A stretch of DNA of 64,000 nt from positions 1,178,001-1,242,000 of the forward strand of contig CBDCER010000003.1 of the NCBI GenBank assembly GCA_965215855.1, read 5' to 3'. Below, piece after piece: positions 23,491-32,682 of the stretch; the first letter of the stretch is position 1; every line of letters begins with the position of its first letter. Below the pieces are notes generated by a model that worked only from the letters and a program-made list of their open reading frames with translations, was not told the origin of the DNA and did no database searches. Origin of the DNA: J027 sp965215855. Lineage in GTDB: Bacteria > Chloroflexota > Anaerolineae > Aggregatilineales > J027. The position numbers and the translations under genes were made by a program.

Positions 23491-24903
23491 ATGACGCTCA
23501 CACACATCCTCGTCTTTGCTGGACTATCGTTGCCCTTTATGGGGTTAGTTCCGGCACGTTGGCGAGCCTGGGGACTGCTAGTCGGTAGTATTCTGGCGCT
23601 CGGCTGGCTCGGCAAATCAGATACGTTTGATGGGCTGGAGTTTGCGCTGCCGGCCGCAACGGTTATTTTGACTATTCTCGTGTGGTGGATCGTGCAACCG
23701 CCAGACCAGCAACGCGAGGATGACCTCATGGTGCTGGGCCTGATAGCGGGCACAATGCTGGTGCTGTGGGTGATTTTGTCGTGGGATGCTGGTAAGTTTG
23801 CTTTTGTACCGTTGCTGTCGGGGGCGGGGTTGGTCTGTGTGGGGGCAGTCGGTGTTGTTCAAATGATGCCGCGTCGGGCCGAAACCGCACAGAGGGAGAT
23901 TTACCGGCAGGCGGCCTTGCTGCTCATTGGTAGCATTATCGTCATCTTGGTCATGTTGAAAATTCCGGCGACTGCACGGTTTTTGGGTGAGATGTTTGGC
24001 AGTGTAGTGTCGATTTCACCGCTGGCCTGGTTGGGTTTTTCCTATGTCGCATTTCGTCTGATGGCGTTGCTGTTCGATTATCGCGCCGGACGGTTGCCCA
24101 AAGAGGGTTTTGCGTTGCGTGATATGGCGGTTTATGTGCTGTTTTTTCCCGCCTATACCGCCGGGCCGATTGACCGTGCCCAACGCTTTATCCCCGAACT
24201 GGCAAAAACACATGGGCTTGATCCGCAACGGCTGGTGGATGGCAGTACGCGGATTGCCGTTGGGGTCTTCAAAAAGTTCGTAGTGGCCGATAGCCTGGCA
24301 CGGGTGGCGATGAATCCCACATTAATTGAGCGCACTGAAGGTGTGGCTGGACTGTGGCTTATTTTGTACATTTATACCTTCCAGATTTTCCTGGATTTCA
24401 GTGGCTATTCCGATGTGGCGATTGGCCTCAGTAAGTTGTATGGTATTACCCTACCAGAGAATTTTGATAGACCCTATCTGCAACGTAATTTGCAGCAATT
24501 CTGGCAACGCTGGCACATCACACTCGCAACCTGGTTTCGGATCTACTTCTTCACACCGTTCAGCCGCATGATGGTTCGCAGCGAAATCAACTATCCGCAA
24601 TATTTCATCATCTTGCTGGCCCAAATCGGCACGATGGTTTTGATCGGCCTGTGGCATGGTATCACACTCAATTTTGTGTTGTGGGGCCTGTGGCATGGTG
24701 TGGGCTTATTCTTGCTCAAATATATGACGGATCATACGAAGGGTTGGACGAAGCGCGTTAATCAGCGAGTATGGTCGCGGCGATTACTTTATGGTAGTAG
24801 TGTTTTAGCGACGTTTCATTTTGTGGCGCTGGGGTGGGTATTCTTCGCCCTACCGGATGTCGATCAAAGTGTCGAGATGTTACGACGCTTGTTGGGAGGG
24901 TGA
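23491..24903 (+). CDS. MBOAT family membrane-bound O-acyltransferase (AlgI/DltB-like)
   Basis: This 470-residue protein has about ten membrane segments. The MBOAT core is clear: YVLFFPAYTAGPIDRAQRFI, FLDFSGYSDVAIGLSKLYGI, WHITLATWFRIYFFTP and the His-bearing LWHGITLNFVLWGLWHG. AlgI/DltB proteins carry acyl groups from a cytoplasmic thioester to the outside for ester modification of polysaccharides or teichoic acids. Its own C-terminus lacks the shuttle hexapeptide, which is instead on the microprotein encoded just upstream. No dltA or dltC is nearby, so acetyl-CoA or another donor is more likely than D-alanyl carrier protein (inference). Confidence 0.93.
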   Translation: MTLTHILVFAGLSLPFMGLVPARWRAWGLLVGSILALGWLGKSDTFDGLEFALPAATVILTILVWWIVQPPDQQREDDLMVLGLIAGTMLVLWVILSWDAGKFAFVPLLSGAGLVCVGAVGVVQMMPRRAETAQREIYRQAALLLIGSIIVILVMLKIPATARFLGEMFGSVVSISPLAWLGFSYVAFRLMALLFDYRAGRLPKEGFALRDMAVYVLFFPAYTAGPIDRAQRFIPELAKTHGLDPQRLVDGSTRIAVGVFKKFVVADSLARVAMNPTLIERTEGVAGLWLILYIYTFQIFLDFSGYSDVAIGLSKLYGITLPENFDRPYLQRNLQQFWQRWHITLATWFRIYFFTPFSRMMVRSEINYPQYFIILLAQIGTMVLIGLWHGITLNFVLWGLWHGVGLFLLKYMTDHTKGWTKRVNQRVWSRRLLYGSSVLATFHFVALGWVFFALPDVDQSVEMLRRLLGG

Positions 24904-24906
24904 GGC

Positions 24907-26067
24907 ATGGCTGGCTGGAATTGGTTGACTAAACAGGCATATAGTTGGCGCTTCGTTCGCAATGTGGTGGTCAAGACAGCAGTGCTATTCATTTTGATCA
25001 ATTTGGTGTATATCGTGCTACAACCGCTGCCGTTTTTGAGCAAACTCACATTCTACAACATCACGCTGCCGGGGCGCGAACGCCTGCCCTATGCCGATAA
25101 TCCATCGGACTCCTACAGCATTAGCTTGCATCGTCTGGAAGGGATGTTTGCCTCGCATATCATCAGCAGCGAATCCAAAGCTGATGATGAATTCCGGGTG
25201 CTGTTGCTGGGCGATTCGGGTGTGTGGGGCTGGCTGCTGGAGACAGATCAGGTGTTGAGTGCTTGTCTGAATGATGGAGATTACCAGGCTCCTGATGGCC
25301 GAACGATGCGCGTTTACAACCTGGGCTACCCAGTCACGTCGGTTCTGAAGGATGCGCTGATTTTGGAGGAGGCACTGCGATACCAGCCCGACGCAGTGGT
25401 GTGGCTGACGACATTGCAGGCCATGTATGTTGATGAGCAGTTGCGCCATCCCATTATGTCCAGCAACCCAGACCGTGCGCGTGAATTCATTATGCGCTAT
25501 GATCTGGCACTGGATATGGCGATGTTGCCCGATGAGCCTGATTTTATGGATCGCACCATCGTCGGGCAACGACGCGAACTGGCCGATTTGCTACGCCACC
25601 AAATTTATGGGCTGGCATGGTGGGCGACAGGTGTCGATCATCGTAACCCGAAATTCTTCGAGGCTCGTATCGAGAACTTGCTGCCGGGTGACCATATCCC
25701 GACGCGCAGCGCCATCACGCCAGATAATTTTAACGAGTGGCTGTCGTTTGATGTGATGGCGGCGACGGTTGAGATGGCGAGAATGGAGCGTGTTCCGGTG
25801 CTGCTCGTCAATCAGCCTATTTTCCAGAGTGCAGGCGTCAATACCGAATTACGTTATAACGACCTGTATCCGCGTTGGACCTACGATGCCTATCGCCAGC
25901 GATTCAGCACCGAAGCTGAAGCGCACGACTGGCACTATCTGGATTTATGGGAAGCCGTGCCCAACGACCAGTTCACGGATTATCCGCTGCACTATACACC
26001 CAGCGCAACTTGCGAATTCGCGGCGTTGATCGCGCCCGATATTGTGGGGTTGAGTACGCTAGAGTAA
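24907..26067 (+). CDS. Membrane-anchored SGNH-type acyltransferase (DltD/AlgJ-like role)
   Basis: One N-terminal membrane helix (VKTAVLFILINLVYIVLQPL) anchors an extracytoplasmic SGNH-hydrolase domain. The nucleophile block is LLLGDSGVWGW, a Gly block follows (YNLGYPVTS), and the Asp/His pair is probably in FTDYPLHYT near the C-terminus. It starts three bases after the MBOAT stop behind a strong GGGAGGG site, so it is surely in the same operon. The expected job is to move the acyl group from the shuttle Tyr to a surface polymer. The product has 386 residues, similar to DltD. The polymer is unknown. Confidence 0.85.
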   Translation: MAGWNWLTKQAYSWRFVRNVVVKTAVLFILINLVYIVLQPLPFLSKLTFYNITLPGRERLPYADNPSDSYSISLHRLEGMFASHIISSESKADDEFRVLLLGDSGVWGWLLETDQVLSACLNDGDYQAPDGRTMRVYNLGYPVTSVLKDALILEEALRYQPDAVVWLTTLQAMYVDEQLRHPIMSSNPDRAREFIMRYDLALDMAMLPDEPDFMDRTIVGQRRELADLLRHQIYGLAWWATGVDHRNPKFFEARIENLLPGDHIPTRSAITPDNFNEWLSFDVMAATVEMARMERVPVLLVNQPIFQSAGVNTELRYNDLYPRWTYDAYRQRFSTEAEAHDWHYLDLWEAVPNDQFTDYPLHYTPSATCEFAALIAPDIVGLSTLE

Positions 26068-26091
26068 TTCGCAGTTCAACTGGAGGTGTAG

Positions 26092-26298
26092 TTACCAATC
26101 GGCTCCGCTGAGTCTTGCCAATAATACCGTCCCTCCATAAAATGCCATAATCATGCCAGTACAGAGAAAGGCTGCCATCACGGAGTTAAGGATGTGAGTA
26201 ATGGGATTGATGATGCTCATGTCGTAATAGAAGAAGGGCGCGGCGATAGCAAACATCAAGAAAAATCCAGTAAACATTCTGATAATAATATTTTTCAC
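26092..26298 (-). CDS. Small two-helix membrane protein, unknown function
   Basis: The 68-residue product is almost entirely two membrane segments joined by a short loop (residues about 8-25 and 39-60), ending in LARLSGADW. A GTG start has AGAGGA nine bases upstream, which supports a real gene. It stands 29 bases upstream of a large membrane glycosyltransferase gene on the same strand, so the order of transcription is 28478 to 26328 and then this gene. I do not recognise the family. Confidence 0.65.
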   Translation of the reverse strand: MKNIIIRMFTGFFLMFAIAAPFFYYDMSIINPITHILNSVMAAFLCTGMIMAFYGGTVLLARLSGADW

Positions 26299-26327
26299 TG
26301 AATAGATTCCTCTCGTAGAACTGATTT

Positions 26328-28478
26328 TTAGTTAATCACGATATTGCCTTCATTATCAATCGAAACCTGTGCGATGTTGATGCTGTCATGTCGGTCATCA
26401 CGCAGGCGCTCGAAAGTTTCTAATAAGTAAAATCCCACGAATATTTGATAATCACCCGGCGGCACATCATTCAATGCGATGAAGTGTGTATCGGGGATGA
26501 CGTCGCCCGCTTGCCAATAGCTGGTGGGATAACGTCCATTCAGCGGCGGTCCATCACCAAAGGCAGCAGGCGCTTGTGCATCCACCGGAATGAGATGCAC
26601 CAACACCTGATAGTCCTGACTAAGCGTGCTTTCCAATCCCCACATCAGATCAACCTGCAAACCACTCTCAACGGGCGTGACGTTGGCTGAATATAGCAAT
26701 ACATTCGCAATCTGGTCGAGGGCTTCGTCAGGGATTTCGTCTGGTTGTGGTAGTGCAATCACCAATGACCCAACCGTATTTTTGCCAATTACAGCCGCTT
26801 TGTAGTCTAGTGCAATTTCGAGGCTAACTAGCCCTGGCTCGGCATCTTCCGGCACAGTCAAAACATGATAGGTACTTAGCTCCAGCGATTCCCATACCTG
26901 GGCCGGAAATACTGGGAATATGGACATGATGGCGTTGCGGTTAGCATCCAACAAACTGATGAGTGCCGTAATTTCGGCAGTGGGCGGACGCTCCAATTGC
27001 CAATCCAGGCGAATTCGTAAAGGCTGGCCGGGCTGGAGACGAGTCTGGTCAAGGGCATAACTTTCTAGGCGGACATCGGGGCTGAATGTCAGATCAATCG
27101 TTTGCGAATCGCCAAAACTGCCGATTGTCGCCCGACGAACCCACATCTCATCGCCTTCGCGCTGGCCGGGGTCAAGCAATACATCAATTTCTTTGTGATA
27201 ATCCAGAGCTTGCAAGGTATCGGAACGCAAATCAACCTGGGGATAATTGTTCCCATTGAGATAGATGTAGCGTGGAGCGGTGGCAATTATCAGTGATTGA
27301 TAGTCACCCCGTTCCACGAAATCAGCCACCCAGGGCGAACGTTTTCCATCAAGGCGATAAACGCTGCCATCAAAATCACGCATATTGCCGGTAATGGCAT
27401 CACCTCGATCATGTAATAAATTGCCGCTGGCGGGCAGCAGTAGGCTCTCGCCGAGGTCTCTATCGTGCTGAACATTACTCGCGGTCTGTGGTGACCAGAT
27501 CACCAGGCAGGCGGCCAATGCCAGCAGGCTAGCCCCGATGCCGATCAGCCGTTGTTGGGCCAACAGTGTTTTGCTTCCGATGACCAATCCTGCGGCAATA
27601 GTCAGGGCCAGTGGTAGACTTTCGATGGGCGCTTGTTCTCCATAGACGAGCAGGCGGACAATAACTTCGGATGCCCCCCACAGGCCAAGTACCCATAGCC
27701 AATTGGGAGCCTGAGTGTAATACAATATTCCGGCGGCGATCAGAAATAGGGAGATCCACAGCAGACTTTCTCCAGTGGAGCCTTCGGTAGCAAGTCTGCC
27801 TAGCCAGCCATCGGTATAATAAATAGTCGCAATGATGCCCCACACCACGCCCGGAATCCAGACTGTTTGCCAGTAGCGCCAATTACTGGATTTAGCGAGT
27901 GCGTAGATGCCGAGAGCCATTGCACCCAACGCGCCTTCAGGTTGGGCCAGGATAGCCAGCCCCGCCAATATTCCGGCTTGCCGCCAGCGGTTGCTCTCGC
28001 CAGTTTCCAATGCAAACAATATCAATGTTAATGTCAGGGGGGCCGGTGAGCGCAATCCAATCCAGACTGGTGCAGTTAGCAGCCACGCTGCGATGACCAG
28101 CCCGGAATCTTGACGAGATAGAGCGCTATGCCGCAGAATGCGATAGAGGGCGCTGGCTCCTAGGCCATAGACAATGGCGACCAGCCCGGTGGCTAGATAG
28201 TGCGTCAGATCTGGCGTGAAATTACCAAACTGATTGACAATTTGTGTCCCCAGTGCCAGAAGAGCGGGCATAAGTGGGCTAATGGTCGGGATAGCGTACT
28301 CGTCCGCGTTATATACCAGGCCATTGCCTTCTGAAAGATTAAAAGCCAGCCGGTAGACCAGAAAATCCTCAGCGCGGGCATAATCATTCATCAATAAGTA
28401 ACCCACCAGCGCGATGATGACCAGTATAATCAGGCTGAGGGCGTAAGATAGCAATTTATCGGTGCGGCTTATCGACAT
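26328..28478 (-). CDS. Large polytopic membrane protein, GT39/GT83-like glycosyltransferase
   Basis: The first ~400 residues hold about ten membrane segments, with an acidic motif in the first outer loop (MNDYARAEDFLVYRLA) as in ArnT/PMT-type enzymes that use polyprenyl-phosphate sugars. The C-terminal ~300 residues are extracytoplasmic and beta-rich. The start is uncertain: in-frame ATGs at 28487 and 28478 are both preceded by weak ribosome sites; an upstream extension to 28598 would overlap the divergent gene. It probably glycosylates a surface protein or lipid. Two more proteins of this kind lie at 33798 and 38179. The function is inferred from topology only. Confidence 0.72.
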   Translation of the reverse strand: MSISRTDKLLSYALSLIILVIIALVGYLLMNDYARAEDFLVYRLAFNLSEGNGLVYNADEYAIPTISPLMPALLALGTQIVNQFGNFTPDLTHYLATGLVAIVYGLGASALYRILRHSALSRQDSGLVIAAWLLTAPVWIGLRSPAPLTLTLILFALETGESNRWRQAGILAGLAILAQPEGALGAMALGIYALAKSSNWRYWQTVWIPGVVWGIIATIYYTDGWLGRLATEGSTGESLLWISLFLIAAGILYYTQAPNWLWVLGLWGASEVIVRLLVYGEQAPIESLPLALTIAAGLVIGSKTLLAQQRLIGIGASLLALAACLVIWSPQTASNVQHDRDLGESLLLPASGNLLHDRGDAITGNMRDFDGSVYRLDGKRSPWVADFVERGDYQSLIIATAPRYIYLNGNNYPQVDLRSDTLQALDYHKEIDVLLDPGQREGDEMWVRRATIGSFGDSQTIDLTFSPDVRLESYALDQTRLQPGQPLRIRLDWQLERPPTAEITALISLLDANRNAIMSIFPVFPAQVWESLELSTYHVLTVPEDAEPGLVSLEIALDYKAAVIGKNTVGSLVIALPQPDEIPDEALDQIANVLLYSANVTPVESGLQVDLMWGLESTLSQDYQVLVHLIPVDAQAPAAFGDGPPLNGRYPTSYWQAGDVIPDTHFIALNDVPPGDYQIFVGFYLLETFERLRDDRHDSINIAQVSIDNEGNIVIN

Positions 28479-28565
28479 TATTATCATCTCGAATTGTGAG
28501 AGATTAGGGGCGTATTTTAGCGCAGGTAGTTGCCGGACACCAGCGGCGCGGCTAAAATTCAGGGC

Positions 28566-29441
28566 ATGATTACAAATGGTGACGATATTCGTAAACAAAG
28601 CATACCGGTCATTGCTTTATTGACCGATTTTGGACTGGACGATAGCTATGTAGGTGCGATGAAGGGTGTAATCTTGTCAATTTGCCCCACAGCCCGCATC
28701 ATCGACATTACCCACGCTGTCCAGCCTCAGAATGTGCGTGAGGCGGCGTTTGTGCTGCTAAGTGCCCACACCTATATGCCACCCCAGACAATTGTCGTGG
28801 CCGTTGTTGATCCGGGCGTAGGGTCGGCGCGGAAACCAATTGCTGTCCAGACAGATCGTGGCTTCTTCGTCGGACCGGATAATGGCTTATTCAGTTACGT
28901 CTTCAAGCACTTGAATGTCCAGCGTGTTGTGGCGCTGCAAAATCGCCAGTATATGTTGCCAGGAGTCAGTGCAACGTTTCACGGGCGCGATATTTTCAGC
29001 CCGGCGGCGGCGCATCTGGCGACGGGTGTGCCGATTGACCAACTGGGGCCAGCATTGCAAAAACTCGTTTGGTTGGAGCCACCTCATTTAGAAATAACAC
29101 CGGATGCGATTATCGGCGAGGTGTTCTATGAAGACCGGTTTGGCAATTTAGTAACGAGCATTGGGCGGCTGTATTGGGACGCCGATGATATGTTGGAGCT
29201 GATCCCGTTTTTTGACCCCCAGATGGGCAATATCCAATCTATCCGCCCGGAGAAATGTGCGGTTCAGGTCAGAGGACAGTCATTGGGGCCGCTGCGCTTT
29301 TCTTATGCAAATGTCCCGCCGGGGAATATTGTGGCGTTGATTAACAGTGCTGGTCATCTAGAAGTCGCTGTCAATCAGGGCAGCGCAGCTCACCAATTAG
29401 GGATGACGGTGGGGGAATCGGTGATTTTGCGAATTACCTAA
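28566..29441 (+). CDS. SAM hydrolase / hydroxide adenosyltransferase (DUF62 family)
   Basis: The family splits S-adenosylmethionine into adenosine and methionine; fluorinase and chlorinase are relatives. The 291-residue protein shows the hallmark N-terminal block (LLTDFGLDDSYVGAMKGVI), the substrate-binding VVDPGVGS, the FFVGPDNGLFSYV block and the C-terminal beta-barrel with the DRFGNLVTSI motif. The Asp/Arg/His set of the hydrolases (Asp in TDFG, Arg-Lys in GSARKPI, His in TFHGRDIF) appears present, arguing for water rather than halide as co-substrate. ATG at 28566 is chosen over an earlier in-frame start. murA follows after 12 bases. Confidence 0.88.
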   Translation: MITNGDDIRKQSIPVIALLTDFGLDDSYVGAMKGVILSICPTARIIDITHAVQPQNVREAAFVLLSAHTYMPPQTIVVAVVDPGVGSARKPIAVQTDRGFFVGPDNGLFSYVFKHLNVQRVVALQNRQYMLPGVSATFHGRDIFSPAAAHLATGVPIDQLGPALQKLVWLEPPHLEITPDAIIGEVFYEDRFGNLVTSIGRLYWDADDMLELIPFFDPQMGNIQSIRPEKCAVQVRGQSLGPLRFSYANVPPGNIVALINSAGHLEVAVNQGSAAHQLGMTVGESVILRIT

Positions 29442-29453
29442 GAAGGAGCAAAT

Positions 29454-30761
29454 GTGTCCATCCAAAAGGGACCTGAACAATTTGTGATTGAAGGCGGCTA
29501 TGCACTGAGTGGCGAGATCAAAGCCTGTGGCAACAAGAACGCGGCGCTGCCATTGCTACCAGCTTGTTTATTGACCGACCAGCCCGTGACGCTAACCAAT
29601 ATGCCAGATATTGGCGATGTGCATGTGATGTGCAATTTAGTCCAGTCAATGGGCGCTGAAGTGGAATGGATCGGGCCGGAGACGGTGCGTGTTCATGCCA
29701 AAAAGATCACCACGCATAAAGCCGACCCCGACCTTGCCAAACGCATTCGTCCCAGCACCTTGCTGGCTGGAGCCATGTTAGGGCGCGTGGGGCTGCTGGA
29801 AATTCCACCACCTGGAGGAGATGTCATCGGACGACGACGACTGGATAGTCACTTGTTGGCGTTGGAAAAATTGGGCGCGACGATTGATTTTGATGGTCAG
29901 TTCAAAATGAATGCCGATGGCCTGGCCGGAACCGATATTCTGATGGATGAGGCCAGTGTCACTGCTACAGAAAATGCGATCTTGGCAGCAGTGCGGGCCA
30001 AGGGTACGACAGTTATTCGTAATGCTGCTTCCGAGCCGCATGTACAGCAAGTGTGCTTATTCCTGAACCAGCTAGGGGCACAAATTGAAGGTATTGGCTC
30101 CAACCAATTGATCATTCAAGGTGTAGACAGCCTGAGTGGTGGCGAATTTCGAGTAGGTGCAGACTATTTGGAGGTTGGCAGCTATATCGGGGCAGCTGTA
30201 GTGACAGGCGGTGAGTTGTTGATCCGCGAGGCCGATCCCCAATTTCTACGGATGATTGAACTGGTGTTTGGGCGACTGGGTGTGCAATGGGAAGTGCGTG
30301 GAGAGGATGTGTTTGTGCCGCGCCAACAACTCCTGACCATTCAAACAGATTTCGGCGGCAACATTCCTGAAATCAAGCCGCAAATCTGGCCGGGATTCCC
30401 CACTGATTTGATGAGCATTGCCATTTTGATCGCCACCCAATCGTCGGGAGCAGTGTTGTTCCACGAGTGGATGTTCGAGGGACGGCTATTTTTTACCGAT
30501 CGTCTGATGAACATGGGAGCGCAGATCACGCTCTGTGACCCGCATCGTGTATTAGTGCAAGGGCCGAGTACACTACGTGGCGATCAGACCATTAGCAGTC
30601 CGGATATTCGCGCTGGGATGTCGATGGTTTTGGCGGCGCTGTGTGCGCGGGGCACGACGATTATTCGCAACATCCAGCAGATTGATCGCGGCTATTCACG
30701 GTTGGATGAACGCTTGCGTGGTTTGGGTGCGAAGATTCAACGGACACCAGTAGATGAATGA
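29454..30761 (+). CDS. murA: UDP-N-acetylglucosamine 1-carboxyvinyltransferase (MurA), Cys-to-Asp variant
   Basis: MurA adds enolpyruvate to UDP-GlcNAc, the first committed step of murein synthesis, in the cytoplasm. The GTG start follows AAGGAG by six bases. Substrate residues are present (GNKNAALP with Lys28 and Asn29; RPSTLLAGAMLGR). In the catalytic loop, where most enzymes have Cys (E. coli Cys115), this one reads PPGGDVIGRRRLDSH with Asp123. Cys-to-Asp enzymes, as in mycobacteria and chlamydiae, are active but are not alkylated by fosfomycin. The 435-residue length is normal. Confidence 0.95.
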   Translation: MSIQKGPEQFVIEGGYALSGEIKACGNKNAALPLLPACLLTDQPVTLTNMPDIGDVHVMCNLVQSMGAEVEWIGPETVRVHAKKITTHKADPDLAKRIRPSTLLAGAMLGRVGLLEIPPPGGDVIGRRRLDSHLLALEKLGATIDFDGQFKMNADGLAGTDILMDEASVTATENAILAAVRAKGTTVIRNAASEPHVQQVCLFLNQLGAQIEGIGSNQLIIQGVDSLSGGEFRVGADYLEVGSYIGAAVVTGGELLIREADPQFLRMIELVFGRLGVQWEVRGEDVFVPRQQLLTIQTDFGGNIPEIKPQIWPGFPTDLMSIAILIATQSSGAVLFHEWMFEGRLFFTDRLMNMGAQITLCDPHRVLVQGPSTLRGDQTISSPDIRAGMSMVLAALCARGTTIIRNIQQIDRGYSRLDERLRGLGAKIQRTPVDE

Positions 30762-30949
30762 TGATCTGCCACTGATGGGCCTGATGGCAACGTTCGTATT
30801 GCATGGCATCGTGCAACCCACGTGAAGTATCAATCCAGCAATTCGTCGCCTGACCTCAATTCAGGGCTTCACTTTTGCCTGTGTATTATGGTATATCCGT
30901 AGGACACCTGCACAGGCATTTTATATTTCAGAAATCTGAGGATAGTTTG

Positions 30950-31369
30950 ATGAGCCGTATTATCAACCCTGACAACCCTGGCAAAATCCGTAACCAGCAA
31001 ATGCGGACCTGCGCCGAAATCCTGCGACATTTGAGCAAGAAGCCCGACCTGGATGGCGAGGCCCAGGATATGATCGCACATCTGGTCTTTTGCCTCCGTA
31101 TCATCAAAGAGACCATCGAACACTCAGCGGAAGTGTGGGAAAATCGTAATTATTGGGTGAAGGCTGAGGAATTGCGCCGGAACTGGGACTGGTCGTCCCG
31201 CATGATGCATGATATTGAACAACTGGTACGCAGTGACAATTGGGGCGAATTCCCAGCGATTTTGGCCGGGCTATTCCAGCATGTGGGGCATATCAAGATC
31301 AAAAAATTCACCCGCGCCAGTGATGAATGGGCGGGTGCTTATCAGAAATTGCTGTCTGAATTGAAGTGA
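30950..31369 (+). CDS. Small helical protein of unknown function
   Basis: The likely ATG at 30950 follows GAGGAT with seven bases spacing. The 139-residue product is soluble and nearly all helical, with many Trp/Arg/Glu residues (WENRNYWVKAEELRRNWDW). It has no signal, membrane segment or catalytic motif that I can identify. It converges on the coiled-coil gene at 31376 with only six bases between stops. The 188 bases between murA and this gene hold no other gene; a weak stem (CCTGA/TCAGG at 30849-30865, followed by CTTCACTTTT) may end the murA transcript. Confidence 0.65.
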   Translation: MSRIINPDNPGKIRNQQMRTCAEILRHLSKKPDLDGEAQDMIAHLVFCLRIIKETIEHSAEVWENRNYWVKAEELRRNWDWSSRMMHDIEQLVRSDNWGEFPAILAGLFQHVGHIKIKKFTRASDEWAGAYQKLLSELK

Positions 31370-31375
31370 TTGCTT

Positions 31376-32602
31376 TTAGGTTGGTGTGTCGCCATTGGTC
31401 GGTGATGCGGATGTTGTTGGTGTCAACACACTGCTAGGAGCCATCACATCGAATTCCATCATCAGCGAGCGGTAGCCTTCTAAGTAGAGGCGGGCGCGAG
31501 CTTCTTCCAGCTTCCATAGCCGATCCAACGAGTTTTGCAACGGTGTCAAACGATCTCGTGCTTCCTCTATTGTCTTGCGGAAGTCGGTCATTTCCTGGTC
31601 ATGGTTGCGCCAAGCTTCGTCATTGGTCAATGTGAATTGCTTCCAACGTCGCTGATCATCTTTGATCCAGTCATTCCATTCCTCGCGGAACCGCTCCTCG
31701 GATAGACGCTGCATTTCGGCCACTTCGTTGATGCGCCGTTCCAGCCGTTCCCCGATGCGTTCAAAGTCGCCAACGATTTTCTTCATCTGGCGATAAGTTT
31801 CGCCCCAGGTTTCCAGGCGCTCCAGGCTGCGGCGAATGTCTTCGTCATACGCGCCAATGTTACGGCTGAGTTCTTTCATTTGCTGGTCGCGCTGTTGGGT
31901 GATGAGGCTTTGCTGGTCGATGAAGACTTGTAATTCTTCGCGACGGGTACGCTCGGCGTTTTGAATTTCGATGACGCGCTTCTCGTTGGCGAGGGATAAC
32001 GCCTCAATGCGCTCACCCTTCAATTTCACACTGTCGATGGTCTTCTGCAAATCGGGTACGCTACCCTGCAAATCAGCGATGCGGCGGTTATCTTGACGGC
32101 GTTGCTCTTCCAGAAAGGTGACACGGCGTTCAGGATCTTCCATTTTCTTGGAAATGTCGTCAATGCGTTGTTGCACGAGTGACAGGGCACTGGCAACACG
32201 ATCCCGTTCGGCGCGGGCGGCGGCCAGATCGTCCATATTCTGCTCAATTTTGTCCAGGCGCTCGTTAAGTTCGCGCAGAGGGCGAGTTGCCATTTCGCGG
32301 GTGAATTCCTGGCGGCGTTCAGCTTCACGTTCGGCAGCCAACCGCTTGGCTTCCACAGCCTCAATCATCTGGCGCGTTTCCAGGCGTATATGCTCAATCA
32401 AATCGGTTTCGTGGTCAGCGGGCATGAACAGAGAACGCATGTTGTTCTGTTCATTTTCCAGCCCGTTCAGGTTACGGGTGAGTTGCTCAGTGCGTTCCTG
32501 TTGCTGGAGCATGCGTTCCTCGAGTTTAGCGATGGTGTTCTTATCGCGGCGTCGTTCTTCATCCAACCATTCGATCATCCGCAAAGCCTGTTGCAAGTCC
32601 AT
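31376..32602 (-). CDS. Long coiled-coil protein of unknown function
   Basis: AAGGAG ten bases before the ATG supports the start. Of the 408 residues about 370 are charged heptad-type helix (Glu/Arg/Gln/Leu-rich) without Pro or Gly, so a long rod-like coiled coil is expected. A signal peptide and membrane segments are absent. The last ~35 residues are Pro/Ser/Thr-rich and flexible. Such proteins may serve as cytoskeletal, chromosome-associated or scaffold components. It is divergent to the glycosyltransferase at 32683. No specific function can be assigned. Confidence 0.75.
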   Translation of the reverse strand: MDLQQALRMIEWLDEERRRDKNTIAKLEERMLQQQERTEQLTRNLNGLENEQNNMRSLFMPADHETDLIEHIRLETRQMIEAVEAKRLAAEREAERRQEFTREMATRPLRELNERLDKIEQNMDDLAAARAERDRVASALSLVQQRIDDISKKMEDPERRVTFLEEQRRQDNRRIADLQGSVPDLQKTIDSVKLKGERIEALSLANEKRVIEIQNAERTRREELQVFIDQQSLITQQRDQQMKELSRNIGAYDEDIRRSLERLETWGETYRQMKKIVGDFERIGERLERRINEVAEMQRLSEERFREEWNDWIKDDQRRWKQFTLTNDEAWRNHDQEMTDFRKTIEEARDRLTPLQNSLDRLWKLEEARARLYLEGYRSLMMEFDVMAPSSVLTPTTSASPTNGDTPT

Positions 32603-32682
32603 TCGGCGCTGCTCCTTTTCAAACCTTGTCTCGTCGGCGTATTATACAACAGATTGAAGATGAAACAGGATATACTTGTGGA

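Noticed and set aside
32118..32657. 179-codon Ser/Arg-rich frame antisense to the coiled-coil gene
   Set aside because: The composition is explained by reverse reading of Glu/Arg-rich heptads; no start signal.
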